A DNA stretch of 64,000 nt from Bacteroidota bacterium. Lineage in GTDB: Bacteria > Bacteroidota > Bacteroidia > Chitinophagales > Chitinophagaceae. The notes beneath the pieces are model-generated. The model did no database searches. It was not told the origin of the DNA and worked only from the letters and a program-made list of their open reading frames with translations. The position numbers were made by a program, and so were the translations under genes. Below, piece after piece: positions 18,953-27,540 of this stretch. The first letter of the stretch is position 1. The number at the start of each line of letters is the position of its first letter. The DNA is taken from positions 1-64,000 of the forward strand of contig JADJQP010000007.1 of the NCBI GenBank assembly GCA_016712665.1. Reading direction: 5' to 3'.

Positions 18953-20701
18953 TTAAAAAACGCTTGCATAACCAAAATGCACTTTTGAGTTTCTGAGTTC
19001 AAAACCTTGATTTGCACTTTTACCAACGCCGTAACTGATATTAAAGATACCTGCTTTGGTTTCAAAGGCCATACCGAGGCCCAAGCTATACGGAGTATCC
19101 TTCTGGAAGGAATCGGCAAATTTCGATTGGATATATCCTATATCAGAAAAAATAAAAAAATATGAATTGAGCGAAATGAGATAGCGAGGCTCCAGCGTTA
19201 CTATATGATAATGATTTACAAAAAGACTTCCCTCATCAAATCCTCTCAATAAACGATAACCCCCAATCTGAAATAATTCGTTTCTATACAAGGCATTGTT
19301 ACTATAGGCAACGCCGCCATTATAGATGCTGGCTAATATGAGTCTTTTGCTAAATGGTAAATAATAATGCAATTGAGCAGTAAGGTTGTACTTATTATTT
19401 TTTAATTGGAGACTGTCATAGAGATATGCGAAATTTTTTCCGGCAATAGGGTCAAAGGTATTTTCGATGGTATTGTTCTTGAGTATTTTTCGGAACGACA
19501 GCGAAGCATTTATTATTAGTTTATAACCCGTTCGCGGATTGAGTTTATAATCAACCTTTTGCAGGGTAAATTCGCTCCCAAAGGTCTTGTAACTAACATC
19601 TGCAGTATTGGGTAGTTTTCGCGATGATATCAGTGAGGGAATATTAATGGTTCCCAGTCTGGAACTTGCCAATTCATAATATACCTTAATTCGGTCGTTT
19701 GCATTGAGTTGATAAAATATACCCAATTCGCCGTTTATGGTTCGGAAGGACGTATCTTTTTTGTAAAAATCAAATTTTCCACTGATGCCTATCGGTGTGC
19801 CTAAAAGATAGGGCGCTGAAAATTGAATATCGTATCGGGGTGATTTGAATTGTAGATTTTGCCAATTGAGTTGTAAACTTTCTCCTTGCCCCAATGCATT
19901 GACAAAGGCCATTTTGATATCACCCGTTATTAAAAATTTACCGCCGGTTTCTTGGGTATTGGGTTGCAAGCCAATCAACACATCTGCGCGATTTGCCGAT
20001 TTTGCTTTTAAATAGAGGTTGAGTTTGTTGGTGGTACTGGTAAAGTCCATTCGCCAAGGGTAGGCAATTTGCAAAAAGGACAATTCACGAATCCGGCTGT
20101 TGATATTTTTAATTTTGGTTTCGCTATAAAGGTCGCCATCACTGATCCCTAAGTATTGCGTAATGAAATTGTGTGAGATATTAATATCTTCATTTATCAA
20201 AATAGTATCTATTTTGGTGAGTGGGCCTTTTTCAAGATTTAGCCAAGCACTTACGGTATGGTTCTTTATTTCAACAATGTCAAGAGAAAGAGATGCAAAC
20301 GGATAGCCAGTATCTTCGAAGTAGCGGATAATCTTTTCAAAAACAGGGCTGAGCTTTTTAATTTCCAGGGTTTGATTGAAGTATTTTTTTTCATCAAATC
20401 TGGATTGGGTTAATAGCGAGGAGGGAATATTTTTATTTTTGAGACTGGCCCATCTATATTGCTTTCCGACCTTCACATGGGCGTAGGTTGCACTGTCCTC
20501 AATCTTTATGCTATCTATACTATGTGTAAGAAAACCGGTAGTATGTAATGTTTTACGCGCATTTTGCAAGGCATCATTGCATTCTACAAATGAATTAAAT
20601 GTTGTTGGAATCTTAGTAATCGAAAGAAAACTGTCTTTTTCAGATCCTGTAATATACAAACTGTGATGTTGGGCTGTGGAGCCCAGAGTTAGTAAAAGCA
20701 A
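18953..20701 (-). CDS. BamA/TamA-like outer-membrane protein (POTRA plus beta-barrel)
   Basis: This is an Omp85-superfamily protein of about 582 residues. The N-terminal half contains POTRA-like segments ('FEKIIRYFEDTGYPFASLSLD', 'ITQYLGISDGDLYSETKIKNI', 'RIRELSFLQIAYPWRMDFT'). The C-terminal half is a barrel with the surface-antigen motif 'QIGGYRLLRGFDEGSLF', 'HIVTLEPRYLISLNSYFFIFSD' and a terminal strand ending in aromatic FGYASVF. The usable start is TTG 20701, which leaves a short signal (MLLLTLGSTAQ). Upstream in frame the codons ATA-AAA-GTA from 20725, just after a TAA, would give MKVFFTYLLLLLTLG if ATA were ATG. The span 18953-20725 is thus the likely full gene. Confidence 0.75.
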   Translation of the reverse strand: MLLLTLGSTAQHHSLYITGSEKDSFLSITKIPTTFNSFVECNDALQNARKTLHTTGFLTHSIDSIKIEDSATYAHVKVGKQYRWASLKNKNIPSSLLTQSRFDEKKYFNQTLEIKKLSPVFEKIIRYFEDTGYPFASLSLDIVEIKNHTVSAWLNLEKGPLTKIDTILINEDINISHNFITQYLGISDGDLYSETKIKNINSRIRELSFLQIAYPWRMDFTSTTNKLNLYLKAKSANRADVLIGLQPNTQETGGKFLITGDIKMAFVNALGQGESLQLNWQNLQFKSPRYDIQFSAPYLLGTPIGISGKFDFYKKDTSFRTINGELGIFYQLNANDRIKVYYELASSRLGTINIPSLISSRKLPNTADVSYKTFGSEFTLQKVDYKLNPRTGYKLIINASLSFRKILKNNTIENTFDPIAGKNFAYLYDSLQLKNNKYNLTAQLHYYLPFSKRLILASIYNGGVAYSNNALYRNELFQIGGYRLLRGFDEGSLFVNHYHIVTLEPRYLISLNSYFFIFSDIGYIQSKFADSFQKDTPYSLGLGMAFETKAGIFNISYGVGKSANQGFELRNSKVHFGYASVF

Positions 20702-20755
20702 GAGATATGTGAAAAATACTTTTATGATTTAATTATTAGGTATTTGCAAAGAAAC

Positions 20756-20763
20756 TACATTTG
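20756..20763 (+). promoter_or_regulatory. Bacteroidota -10 (-7) box upstream of hemW
   Basis: TACATTTG matches the TAnnTTTG consensus and lies 20 bp before the hemW ATG at 20784. No clear TTTG is seen 19-21 bp upstream, so only half of the promoter is supported. Confidence 0.4.
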
Positions 20764-20783
20764 TATCTTATCTCAATTTGTAT

Positions 20784-21914
20784 ATGGCAGGTATTTATGT
20801 ACACATCCCTTTTTGTAAAAAAGCCTGCCATTATTGCGATTTTCACTTTTCGACTTCCCTGCAGCATAAAAACGAAATTATTGAAAGTATATTGCTTGAA
20901 TTGGAAATGCAACAAAACTATTTGGGTGATGAAGAGATTCGTAGTATTTATTTTGGAGGTGGTACACCCAGTTTGCTTAGCGGTGATGAAATAGGCTCTA
21001 TTATACAACAGATCCACACCAACTTCAACGTTTCGGATCGTATTGAATGTACGTTGGAGGCTAATCCGGACGACCTGAGTGATGAGAAATTGCGTCAGTT
21101 TGCAAAGGCCGGCGTCAATCGATTAAGTATTGGGATACAAAGTTTTTTTGATGAAGATTTACAATATATGAACCGGAGCCATGATGCGGCACAAGCTGAA
21201 CATTGTATTGCGTTGGCTTATAAAAATGGCATTTCGAATTTTAGTATAGATTTGATTTTTGGCTATCCGCTGCTTTCTGATGAAAAATGGAAGCGCAATA
21301 TAGAGAAGGTGATCGAGTTTGGAGTGCCTCATATTTCATGTTATGGTATGACCGTGGAGCCGAAGACTGCATTGGCTTCTATGATAGCCAAACAGAAAGT
21401 AGCGGCTATGGATGATAGTCAATCTGCACGACAGTATGAGTATCTAATGGAGGTACTTTGCAGCGCGGGATATGAACATTATGAAATTTCAAATTTTTCA
21501 AAGAAGGGCTATGCGTCAATGCATAACAGTAGTTATTGGCAACAGCAGGCGTACTTAGGTATAGGGCCATCGGCACATTCTTATAATGGTTGGTCGCGAC
21601 AATGGAATGTTTCTAATAATGCCTTGTATATAAAAGGAATTGCATCCGGTATATTGCCGTACGAATCGGAGATATTGAATCGGGAAAATAAAATTAATGA
21701 ATGGATTATGGTTTCGCTTCGGACTGCGAAGGGTTTGGTGTTGAATACGCTCAAGGAATTATTAACTGATTCTGAACGAATATCATTTACCGCCGTTGCA
21801 GATAAATTTGTTTTGCAGGGTCTGCTTCGTCAAGAGGCGAATGCTGATTTGCAATTGACCCAAAAGGGAAAATTATTTGCCGATCATATAGCCAGTGAAT
21901 TATTTATTGGATGA
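20784..21914 (+). CDS. hemW: HemW-type radical SAM haem chaperone
   Basis: This radical SAM protein of 376 residues was formerly annotated as oxygen-independent coproporphyrinogen oxidase-like. The 4Fe-4S motif C-x3-C-x2-C is at residues 11, 15 and 18 (FCKKACHYCDF). Next come 'SIYFGGGTPSLL', 'CTLEANPDDLS', 'NRLSIGIQSF', 'LIFGYPLL', and the HNSSYW sequence, which corresponds to the HNxxYW haem-binding motif that separates HemW from true HemN. ATG 20784 was preferred over the TTG six bases upstream. HemW inserts haem into respiratory enzymes. The 3' end overlaps the convergent deacetylase-like gene by 15 bp. Confidence 0.87.
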   Translation: MAGIYVHIPFCKKACHYCDFHFSTSLQHKNEIIESILLELEMQQNYLGDEEIRSIYFGGGTPSLLSGDEIGSIIQQIHTNFNVSDRIECTLEANPDDLSDEKLRQFAKAGVNRLSIGIQSFFDEDLQYMNRSHDAAQAEHCIALAYKNGISNFSIDLIFGYPLLSDEKWKRNIEKVIEFGVPHISCYGMTVEPKTALASMIAKQKVAAMDDSQSARQYEYLMEVLCSAGYEHYEISNFSKKGYASMHNSSYWQQQAYLGIGPSAHSYNGWSRQWNVSNNALYIKGIASGILPYESEILNRENKINEWIMVSLRTAKGLVLNTLKELLTDSERISFTAVADKFVLQGLLRQEANADLQLTQKGKLFADHIASELFIG

Positions 21915-23195
21915 AACGTATTGTAACACATCGGCATATATTTCGCGCCAGCCTGCCCATAAGGGGTCACTGCCAAGTGAAAAATTATGCCAGATGCTGA
22001 TAAGGGTCCCTTCCACTTTTTGTACCTCATGAAAATAGTGAAGCATTTCATCCTTGGATTGCGAGGCCGTCAATTTTTGTTCAAAAAAGGAATTACATTC
22101 CATGTAGCAAAACGGATATACTTTTAAAACAGTTACTTCATTTTTTGATACGTTGAACCAGTGGAAAGGGAAGGAGGTGCTGGCTCTAAAACCATTGATA
22201 CTTCCATATCCCATTGAATAATCTTCGGTGATGCCTTGGTCGATAAGATGTTGGTAGGTAGTAGGTAATGTAAAGCGAATATAATGTTGACGACTTCTAG
22301 TAGATTTTATTTTTGCAATTTCTGATTGTAGTATTTGCGTGTCCTTATGGCTTTGATAGGAAGGATGAATACCCACCAAATATTTTTTTGAAATGCGGTT
22401 AAATACTTTTTGCATGTGTCCATTTTCAAAGGCAAGGTTTTTATCGAGGCGACCATTTTTTCCTACTAGAAAAAAGTAAATGGGGTTCAACGAATATTGA
22501 GCGTGTAAATCATCTAAAAAATCATAGCTGTCGTATGGATCCTTCTCTTGCTGTTGCAATACGCGAATTCGTTTTTTGATTTGTGAAAATTCTCCATTGA
22601 TAAAATTCTGTAAAGAAGCCGCTACATTTCTTGCAAGTCCTTTTCCCAGATAACTATAGGCAATATCAATATCATAGGTTGGAATGAATTGGAACGTATT
22701 TTTCTTAAACGAAAGGGACTGATTTTTGTTTTGAAGTAATTTCTTAAAAGCCTGCAACCACTGATCTACCAAAGGGATTTGCAGAAAATGGTGTTGGTAG
22801 GCAAGCGAATTTTCATGCGGGAAGCGTTGATACAGGTCCGGTGTATAGGGTAGGTATTCCTCATATCGAGTTATTAGATAGAAGGCTGCGCTAAAGATAT
22901 CGAATGGGATTTCGGCCCCTTTGGTTTGGAAAAATATAGGAAGCCCTTTCCACCGGCTAATGTGCAACTCTTGTGATTGAATAGTGTCTTCAAAAAGGAT
23001 GCCATGCGGAACAACGCTAAAATCGGCTGGCACAATTTCTGTTGAGTAATTGATTTTAAATCCGTCAATATTTTTAAACTGATTAAGGTCGTCGCAATAT
23101 TGAATAGCACAGCCAAAAACATCCACCCATACAAAATCAAAAATATAAGCCTGACGTGCAGTAAGAGATTTGGTATAGATTGCTATTGAGTTCAA
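21900..23195 (-). CDS. DUF7033 / polysaccharide-deacetylase-like protein
   Basis: This protein of 431 residues has an N-terminal region like DUF7033 ('FDIFSAAFYLITRYEEYLPY' then PDLYQRF; HENSLAYQHHFLQIPLVDQW) and a C-terminal NodB-like barrel. The DxD-like 'FIPTYDIDIAYSYLGKG', 'NPIYFFLVGKNGRLDKNL' and 'VGIHPSYQSHKDTQILQSE' are visible, and 'SIWHNFSLGSDPLWAGW' is near the end. It may act on surface polysaccharide; the enzymatic reaction is not proven. It starts one base after lutB ends, on the same strand, so translational coupling with lutB is likely, although the functional link is not obvious. Confidence 0.75.
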   Translation of the reverse strand: MNSIAIYTKSLTARQAYIFDFVWVDVFGCAIQYCDDLNQFKNIDGFKINYSTEIVPADFSVVPHGILFEDTIQSQELHISRWKGLPIFFQTKGAEIPFDIFSAAFYLITRYEEYLPYTPDLYQRFPHENSLAYQHHFLQIPLVDQWLQAFKKLLQNKNQSLSFKKNTFQFIPTYDIDIAYSYLGKGLARNVAASLQNFINGEFSQIKKRIRVLQQQEKDPYDSYDFLDDLHAQYSLNPIYFFLVGKNGRLDKNLAFENGHMQKVFNRISKKYLVGIHPSYQSHKDTQILQSEIAKIKSTRSRQHYIRFTLPTTYQHLIDQGITEDYSMGYGSINGFRASTSFPFHWFNVSKNEVTVLKVYPFCYMECNSFFEQKLTASQSKDEMLHYFHEVQKVEGTLISIWHNFSLGSDPLWAGWREIYADVLQYVSSNK

Positions 23196-23196
23196 T

Positions 23197-24576
23197 TTAT
23201 TTAGTACGATCGCTAAACATTTGTTTAAACGTTTTATTGAAATGAAGATTATCTCTCCGTTTTCCCCAACTATTTTTGAAGAGGCTATTTACCAATTTTG
23301 TTTTGATAGATCCTCCGGCCATATCCACCATACTTCGGTGTGTCATTGCAAGTCGCCACATTTTCCAACCGGTATTTTCAGTAAAATCTGTTTCGTTGTT
23401 TTTTACGGCAAGCGTTCTGTTGTAATGTAGCATTCCGTGAATATTAATTTTGAGGGGGCAAACCTCTGTGCAGTTTCCACACAAAGAGGAGGCATAACTC
23501 AGATGTTTAAATTCTTCAAAATCTTTCATATGTGGCGTAATAACCGAACCGATGGGACCACTATAGGTGGCGCCATAAGCATGACCGCCAATGTTTTTAT
23601 ACACAGGACAAGCATTAAGACAAGAGCCACATCGAATGCAGTACAAACTTTCACGTACATTTGGATCTTTTAGCAGATTGGTTCTTCCATTGTCCAGTAA
23701 GATAACATACATTTCTTCAGGGCCGTCAACTTCTCCTTTCCTTTTTCCGCCAGTAAAAATGGTATTGTAAACGGTAACATTTTGTCCGGTTCCGTATGTA
23801 GCTAGAAGTGGCCAATATAAATTTAGGTCGTGTATAGAGGGTATCATTTTTTCGATGCCCACTATGGCTATATGAACTTTTGGAAAGGCCGTGGTCAATC
23901 GTCCATTCCCTTCATTTTCGGTAACGCAAACACCACCCACATCGGCCAATAGAAAGTTGCCCCCTGTTACGCCAATTTGGGCGCTAGTGTATTTGGCCCT
24001 TAAATTTTTTCGGGCAATCAGGGTTAGTTCATTTGGAGTCAAATTCGGTTCAACTCCTAACTTCTCATGAAATAGTTTGGCAACGTCTTCCTTGCTTTTG
24101 TGCATGGCAGGTGTTACAATATGGTAGGGGGCTTCGCCGTCTAATTGTTGTATGTACTCCCCTAAATCGGTTTCAACACTTTCAATATTATTTTTTTCAA
24201 GAATATCGTTCAAATGGATTTCTTCTGTCACCATACTTTTGCTTTTCACAACCTGGGTTGCTTGGTGCAGTTTGCAAATTTCCAATATGGCATCGTTGGC
24301 CTCTTGAGCGTCATTAGCCCAAATAACCTTTCCACCATTTTGGGTGAAGTTTTTTTCAAATTCGGTTAGGTATTTGTCAAGATTTTCAATGGTTTTCCAT
24401 TTGATATTTTTTGCTTTTTTTCTGGCATGGTCGAGGTTTTCAAACTGCTGTTTACCCTTTATCACGGTATCATTGTATTTGCCAATATTAAACGAAAGTT
24501 TCCGTTTATGCTCGGCATCCATCGCTTTGATTTCGCTTTTGTTGAGAAAGATTTTTTTGAGTTCGGTTCCTGACAT
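23197..24576 (-). CDS. lutB: LutB-like lactate utilisation iron-sulfur protein
   Basis: This 459-residue LUD-domain protein carries two 4Fe-4S centres. The start at 24576 (MSGTELKKIFLNKSEIKA) was chosen because the upstream extension is not family-like. The N-terminal LUD domain includes VVKSKSMVTEEIHLNDILE, ETDLGEYIQQLDGE, 'VGVTGGNFLLADVGGVCVTENEGN'-type sequence, and 'TFPKVHIAIVGIEKMIPS'-type sequence. The ferredoxin-like C-terminus has CIRCGSCLNACPVY and CGNCTEVCPLKI. LutABC oxidises L-lactate to pyruvate in a membrane-associated complex. Neither LutA nor LutC is adjacent here. A perfect 17-bp palindrome lies about 100 bp upstream. Confidence 0.85.
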   Translation of the reverse strand: MSGTELKKIFLNKSEIKAMDAEHKRKLSFNIGKYNDTVIKGKQQFENLDHARKKAKNIKWKTIENLDKYLTEFEKNFTQNGGKVIWANDAQEANDAILEICKLHQATQVVKSKSMVTEEIHLNDILEKNNIESVETDLGEYIQQLDGEAPYHIVTPAMHKSKEDVAKLFHEKLGVEPNLTPNELTLIARKNLRAKYTSAQIGVTGGNFLLADVGGVCVTENEGNGRLTTAFPKVHIAIVGIEKMIPSIHDLNLYWPLLATYGTGQNVTVYNTIFTGGKRKGEVDGPEEMYVILLDNGRTNLLKDPNVRESLYCIRCGSCLNACPVYKNIGGHAYGATYSGPIGSVITPHMKDFEEFKHLSYASSLCGNCTEVCPLKINIHGMLHYNRTLAVKNNETDFTENTGWKMWRLAMTHRSMVDMAGGSIKTKLVNSLFKNSWGKRRDNLHFNKTFKQMFSDRTK

Positions 24577-24676
24577 TGAATTGAAATTATTTACGCAAAA
24601 GTAAACTACATTATTCAATAATTTGATAGATATCAATAGTGCCACAACTGCCAAATCGTATTATCAAACCAAAAAG

Positions 24677-24693
24677 TAACTTCTAAGAAGTTA
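24677..24693. promoter_or_regulatory. Perfect 17-bp palindrome, candidate operator
   Basis: TAACTTCT-A-AGAAGTTA is an exact inverted repeat with 8-bp arms in the 186-bp gap between the divergent lutB (start 24576) and the hypothetical gene at 24763. Its size and place suit a dimeric regulator. It is unlike a terminator because no T-run follows on either strand at the right distance. The binding protein is unknown. Confidence 0.4.
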
Positions 24694-24762
24694 AAAAAAA
24701 TTACTAGAAAAAATGGTTTCTGTAAAATTTATGTTACTTTTAATACCTAAAACTTACTAAAA

Positions 24763-25250
24763 ATGGCAGTACAAAACATTATCGAACAACATTTTACAGC
24801 AGTTCAAAAAGCAGACATTGATATGCATTTAGATGCATTAGCCGCATTATTTCTTGCCAATAGTCGCAATGCGACTCCGGAGGACAAAGACAAATATGGT
24901 AGCATTAATGAAACCAATAAGCTATTGGTAAACAAGGTAAGGAGTACCATGACACCGACCCTGCACTCAGTAGCCCAGATGTAAATTGGGCTGAGTATGA
25001 TGCCGATTGGGAAGATAGGCGATTTTTGGATTCTCGCACTGCTCGCCTTGAGGGCTTGGCAGAAACCTTAAGGGACACAAAAACGTTTCACGATTACGAC
25101 AATTATCAAAATGCTTTAGTTGATTACCGTTATACTAAGTACAAAGATGAAACAGACGGAGGCTTAGGGTTTAGCACTAAGCATAATGAATTAAAGCAGT
25201 TTTTTCCTAATACAGGCGGAGGTGGAAACCCTGCACCGCCGGTGGCTTAA
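24763..25250 (+). CDS. Bacteroidota-specific hypothetical protein, one frameshift
   Basis: This soluble, highly charged protein of about 163 residues has no signal peptide. It begins MAVQNIIEQHFTAVQKADID and continues 'FLANSRNATPEDKDKYGSIN', then 'NKLLVNKVRS'. The second half, in the next frame, reads 'DPALSSPDVNWAEYDADWED', then 'RFLDSRTARLEGLAETLRD', 'TKTFHDYDNYQNALVDYRYT' and 'STKHNELKQFF', ending in a Gly/Pro tail. Adding one T at about 24948-24950 (AGT-TAC-CAT) joins the halves. I recall similar proteins of this length in other Bacteroidota, with no known function. The 21-bp repeat array begins 15 bp after its stop. Confidence 0.65.
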
Positions 25251-25265
25251 AACCCATTAAAAACG

Positions 25266-25427
25266 CCAAAAGTTTAGGTATCGGGACTAAATTTTTAGGT
25301 ATAATTCTTAAACTTTTGACATTTTGTCCTAAACTTTTAGGTTACAGTACCTAAACTTTTAGCCTCTGCACCCAAAATTTTAGGTCCTTTACCTAAACTT
25401 TTGACAACTTGACCTAAAATTTTGATG
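25266..25427. repeat. Eight-unit array of near-palindromes with 21-bp period
   Basis: Eight copies of a degenerate unit like CCTAAACTTTTAGG start at 25266, 25286, 25307, 25328, 25350, 25371, 25392 and 25413, so the spacing is 20, 21, 21, 22, 21, 21 and 21 bp. Each core is close to its own reverse complement, and the best copies (25328-25341, 25371-25385) are near-perfect inverted repeats. Spacers of about 6-7 bp are not conserved. The period equals two helical turns and seven codons. Translated, both strands give K-x-L-G heptads, but on the minus strand only if the 22-bp step is shortened by one base, and no ATG opens that frame. CRISPR is excluded by unit and spacer size. Confidence 0.75.
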
Positions 25428-25524
25428 TTATATAAACAATTGTAATATGACTAATAAAATACCGCTTATGAATAAATAAAAGATTAAAGCATAATAAAAA
25501 ATATTGCGTTTCAATAATATAATA

Positions 25525-25635
25525 TCGACTGAAATTCTGGTAAAATTTTTAAAATATATATTAGGAAATCTTATGACGCACCCGAAAGGGTGTGTTCCTA
25601 AGCATTCCTAATAGGGTTACCAGATCCTCAGTCGA
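25525..25635. ncRNA. Candidate structured RNA or fold-back element, four nested helices
   Basis: About 111 nt fold into one long interrupted hairpin. P1 is TCGACTGA (25525-25532) with TCAGTCGA (25628-25635). P2 is CTGGTAA (25537-25543) with TTACCAG (25617-25623). P3 is ATTAGGAA (25560-25567) with TTCCTAAT (25605-25612). P4 is ACGCACCC (25576-25583) with GGGTGTGT (25588-25595), closed by a GAAA tetraloop. All pairs are Watson-Crick except one G-U in P4. Internal loops are 4x4, 16x4 and 8x9 nt. The 16-nt strand is A/T only. It lies in the 487-bp gap before the secreted-protein ATG at 25738, so it could be a 5' leader on the plus strand. I do not recognise an Rfam family; strand is undetermined. 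Confidence 0.6.
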
Positions 25636-25737
25636 AATGTACAAGGTTCACGCCCGTTTTTTTAGCTCACTCACAAAAAAAAGAAATCTTGTAATTTTTT
25701 TTTTACTAAATTTTCAAAACAAAAAAAGGTATACAAC

Positions 25738-27540
25738 ATGAAAAAGATAACATTAATGATTCTAACAATGCTAATTGCATTAAATTCCTACTCCCAAGTA
25801 AAACCACCATTAGGTGGCAGTCCTAAAGTGGTAATTGGAAAAATTGGAAAACATGCCAATACAAAATGGTTTACCAAAGGACCATAAGATACTGTTGCCA
25901 ATAAAGCGAATATTAAAAATACAAGAGCAAATACTCCTGTTTTAGGAAACGCATTTGTAAATACTCCTGTGAATTACCCAGAACCAATGGATAATTCCAT
26001 AGCTATCTCAAAAAGCGAATACATAGTTTCTGTAACCAATAGTGGCATTACGTATGCGGATATCAACGGTAATACATTTTCAGGCACACCCACCAATTGG
26101 GCTACTTGGCTAAACGATCCTATTTTGTTTCCTACGGCAGATTTTTTTGACCCTCGTGTTTTGTACGATCCTGTTGAGGATAAATTTATTGTAATATTAT
26201 TGTATGAAAGACTATCGAGCAATAATCCGCAAATTGTAATTGCAGTATCAGTGGACGGCAATCCCAGCAACGGATTCTTTGTTACAACCATAAGTGGACC
26301 TGGACCCGGTTATTGGTATGACTTTCCATATTTGGGTCAGTCAGATAAGGATTTGTTCATTTCGGTATCTCAAATACCTGACAATCAAAATGCATCTATT
26401 GGAACCGATATTATTCAACTTGAAAAAACAGAATTATATTTAAATCAAAATTTGAATTTTGTTGTTTATGATGATGTAACTGATTTTTACAATAATAACA
26501 ATATCCACATATGCCCCTCTACTCATGGCAGCAGAGATTTTAATGGTACGCCAATAGCATATGACGTACAAGGGTTTTATTTAGTTAGCAACTATAATGG
26601 CACGGCAGCTACTGCCAGTTTTTCTATTTATGATGTGGTATATGATATTTCACCCGGGTTTACTCCAACACTAAATATATATGGGCAAAATAGCAATATA
26701 TATGTTGGTAATGCGGTACCTAGTCCACAAAAGGGTAGCACCGAGTCACTTAACTCAAATGACAGTCGTGTACAAAGTTCTTTCTATCTTAACAAGTGGA
26801 TGCATATTGTTTTTTCTGCGCGAGAAAGTGCAGCGTCAGGTGTTGCTACGGTCTATTATGCAAGACTTAATTTAGGATTAGGATTGTATGATATTACTAA
26901 AATTCCGACAGACATAATTAATGGTAACGCTACTTGGCAATGCTATCCCTCCGTCTGCTTTATGGGTGCCAATATTAATGACAAAACGGTTTATATAAAT
27001 TACCTATATTCAAGTGAAGAGTTTTTCCCCGGGATGCGCTTGGTAGAAATAGATGATATGCTGAATATTAGCAATACCGTTGATACAAAATTGGGTGCCG
27101 ATTATATAGACTATAATAATGGAACATCTAATAGGTGGGGCGACTATACCGGCATACAACGAGTTTATCAATACAATTCTTGTCCAAAGGCAGTTTTTAA
27201 TGGCTCGTTTGGATATACAAATCATAAATATAATGAATTTATTGCTGAAAATTTCTGTTGGCCAAATAATATAAATGAGGTTAGTACTGAAAAAGGCATT
27301 ACACTTTTTCCTAATCCCTTCCATACAGATATTTCGCTTGATGCCAATATAGAGTATGGCAATGCTGAACTAAAGGTATTTGACATAACAGGAAGAGTGG
27401 TATTAAGTAAGCAATTTTTTATACATAAGGGTATTAATGCGCTAAACCTTAATCTAAGTCATATTAGTAGTGCACAGCTTTTGATTAAAATTGTAAATAA
27501 CAATAAAACCATCTACAATGAAATTATTAATAAATACTAG
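25738..27540 (+). CDS. T9SS-secreted protein with an in-frame TAA after the signal region
   Basis: This secreted protein of about 600 codons starts at ATG 25738 with the signal peptide MKKITLMILTMLIALNSYSQ. Codon 50 (25885-25887) is TAA, and the same frame then stays open to 27540, so a single base change (AAA to TAA is possible) is the likely lesion. The body has propeller-like sequence: 'VTNSGITYADINGNTFSGTP', 'FFDPRVLYDPVEDKFIVILL', 'WYDFPYLGQSDKDLFISVSQ', 'NRWGDYTGIQRVY'. The end is a type A sorting domain ('TLFPNPFHTDISLDANIEYG', VFDITGRVVLSKQFF, LINALNLN-type and 'AQLLIKIVNNNKTIYN'). Its 3' end overlaps the next gene by 23 bp. Confidence 0.75.

Noticed and set aside
25266..25427. The 21-bp array as a CRISPR array
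   Set aside because: Repeats are about 14 bp with 6-7 bp spacers, and no cas gene is in the window.
25525..25635. The nested hairpin as a simple terminator, attC site, retron RNA or hammerhead ribozyme
   Set aside because: There is no immediate T-run, no GTTRRRY-type attC ends, no reverse transcriptase nearby, and no CUGANGA core.
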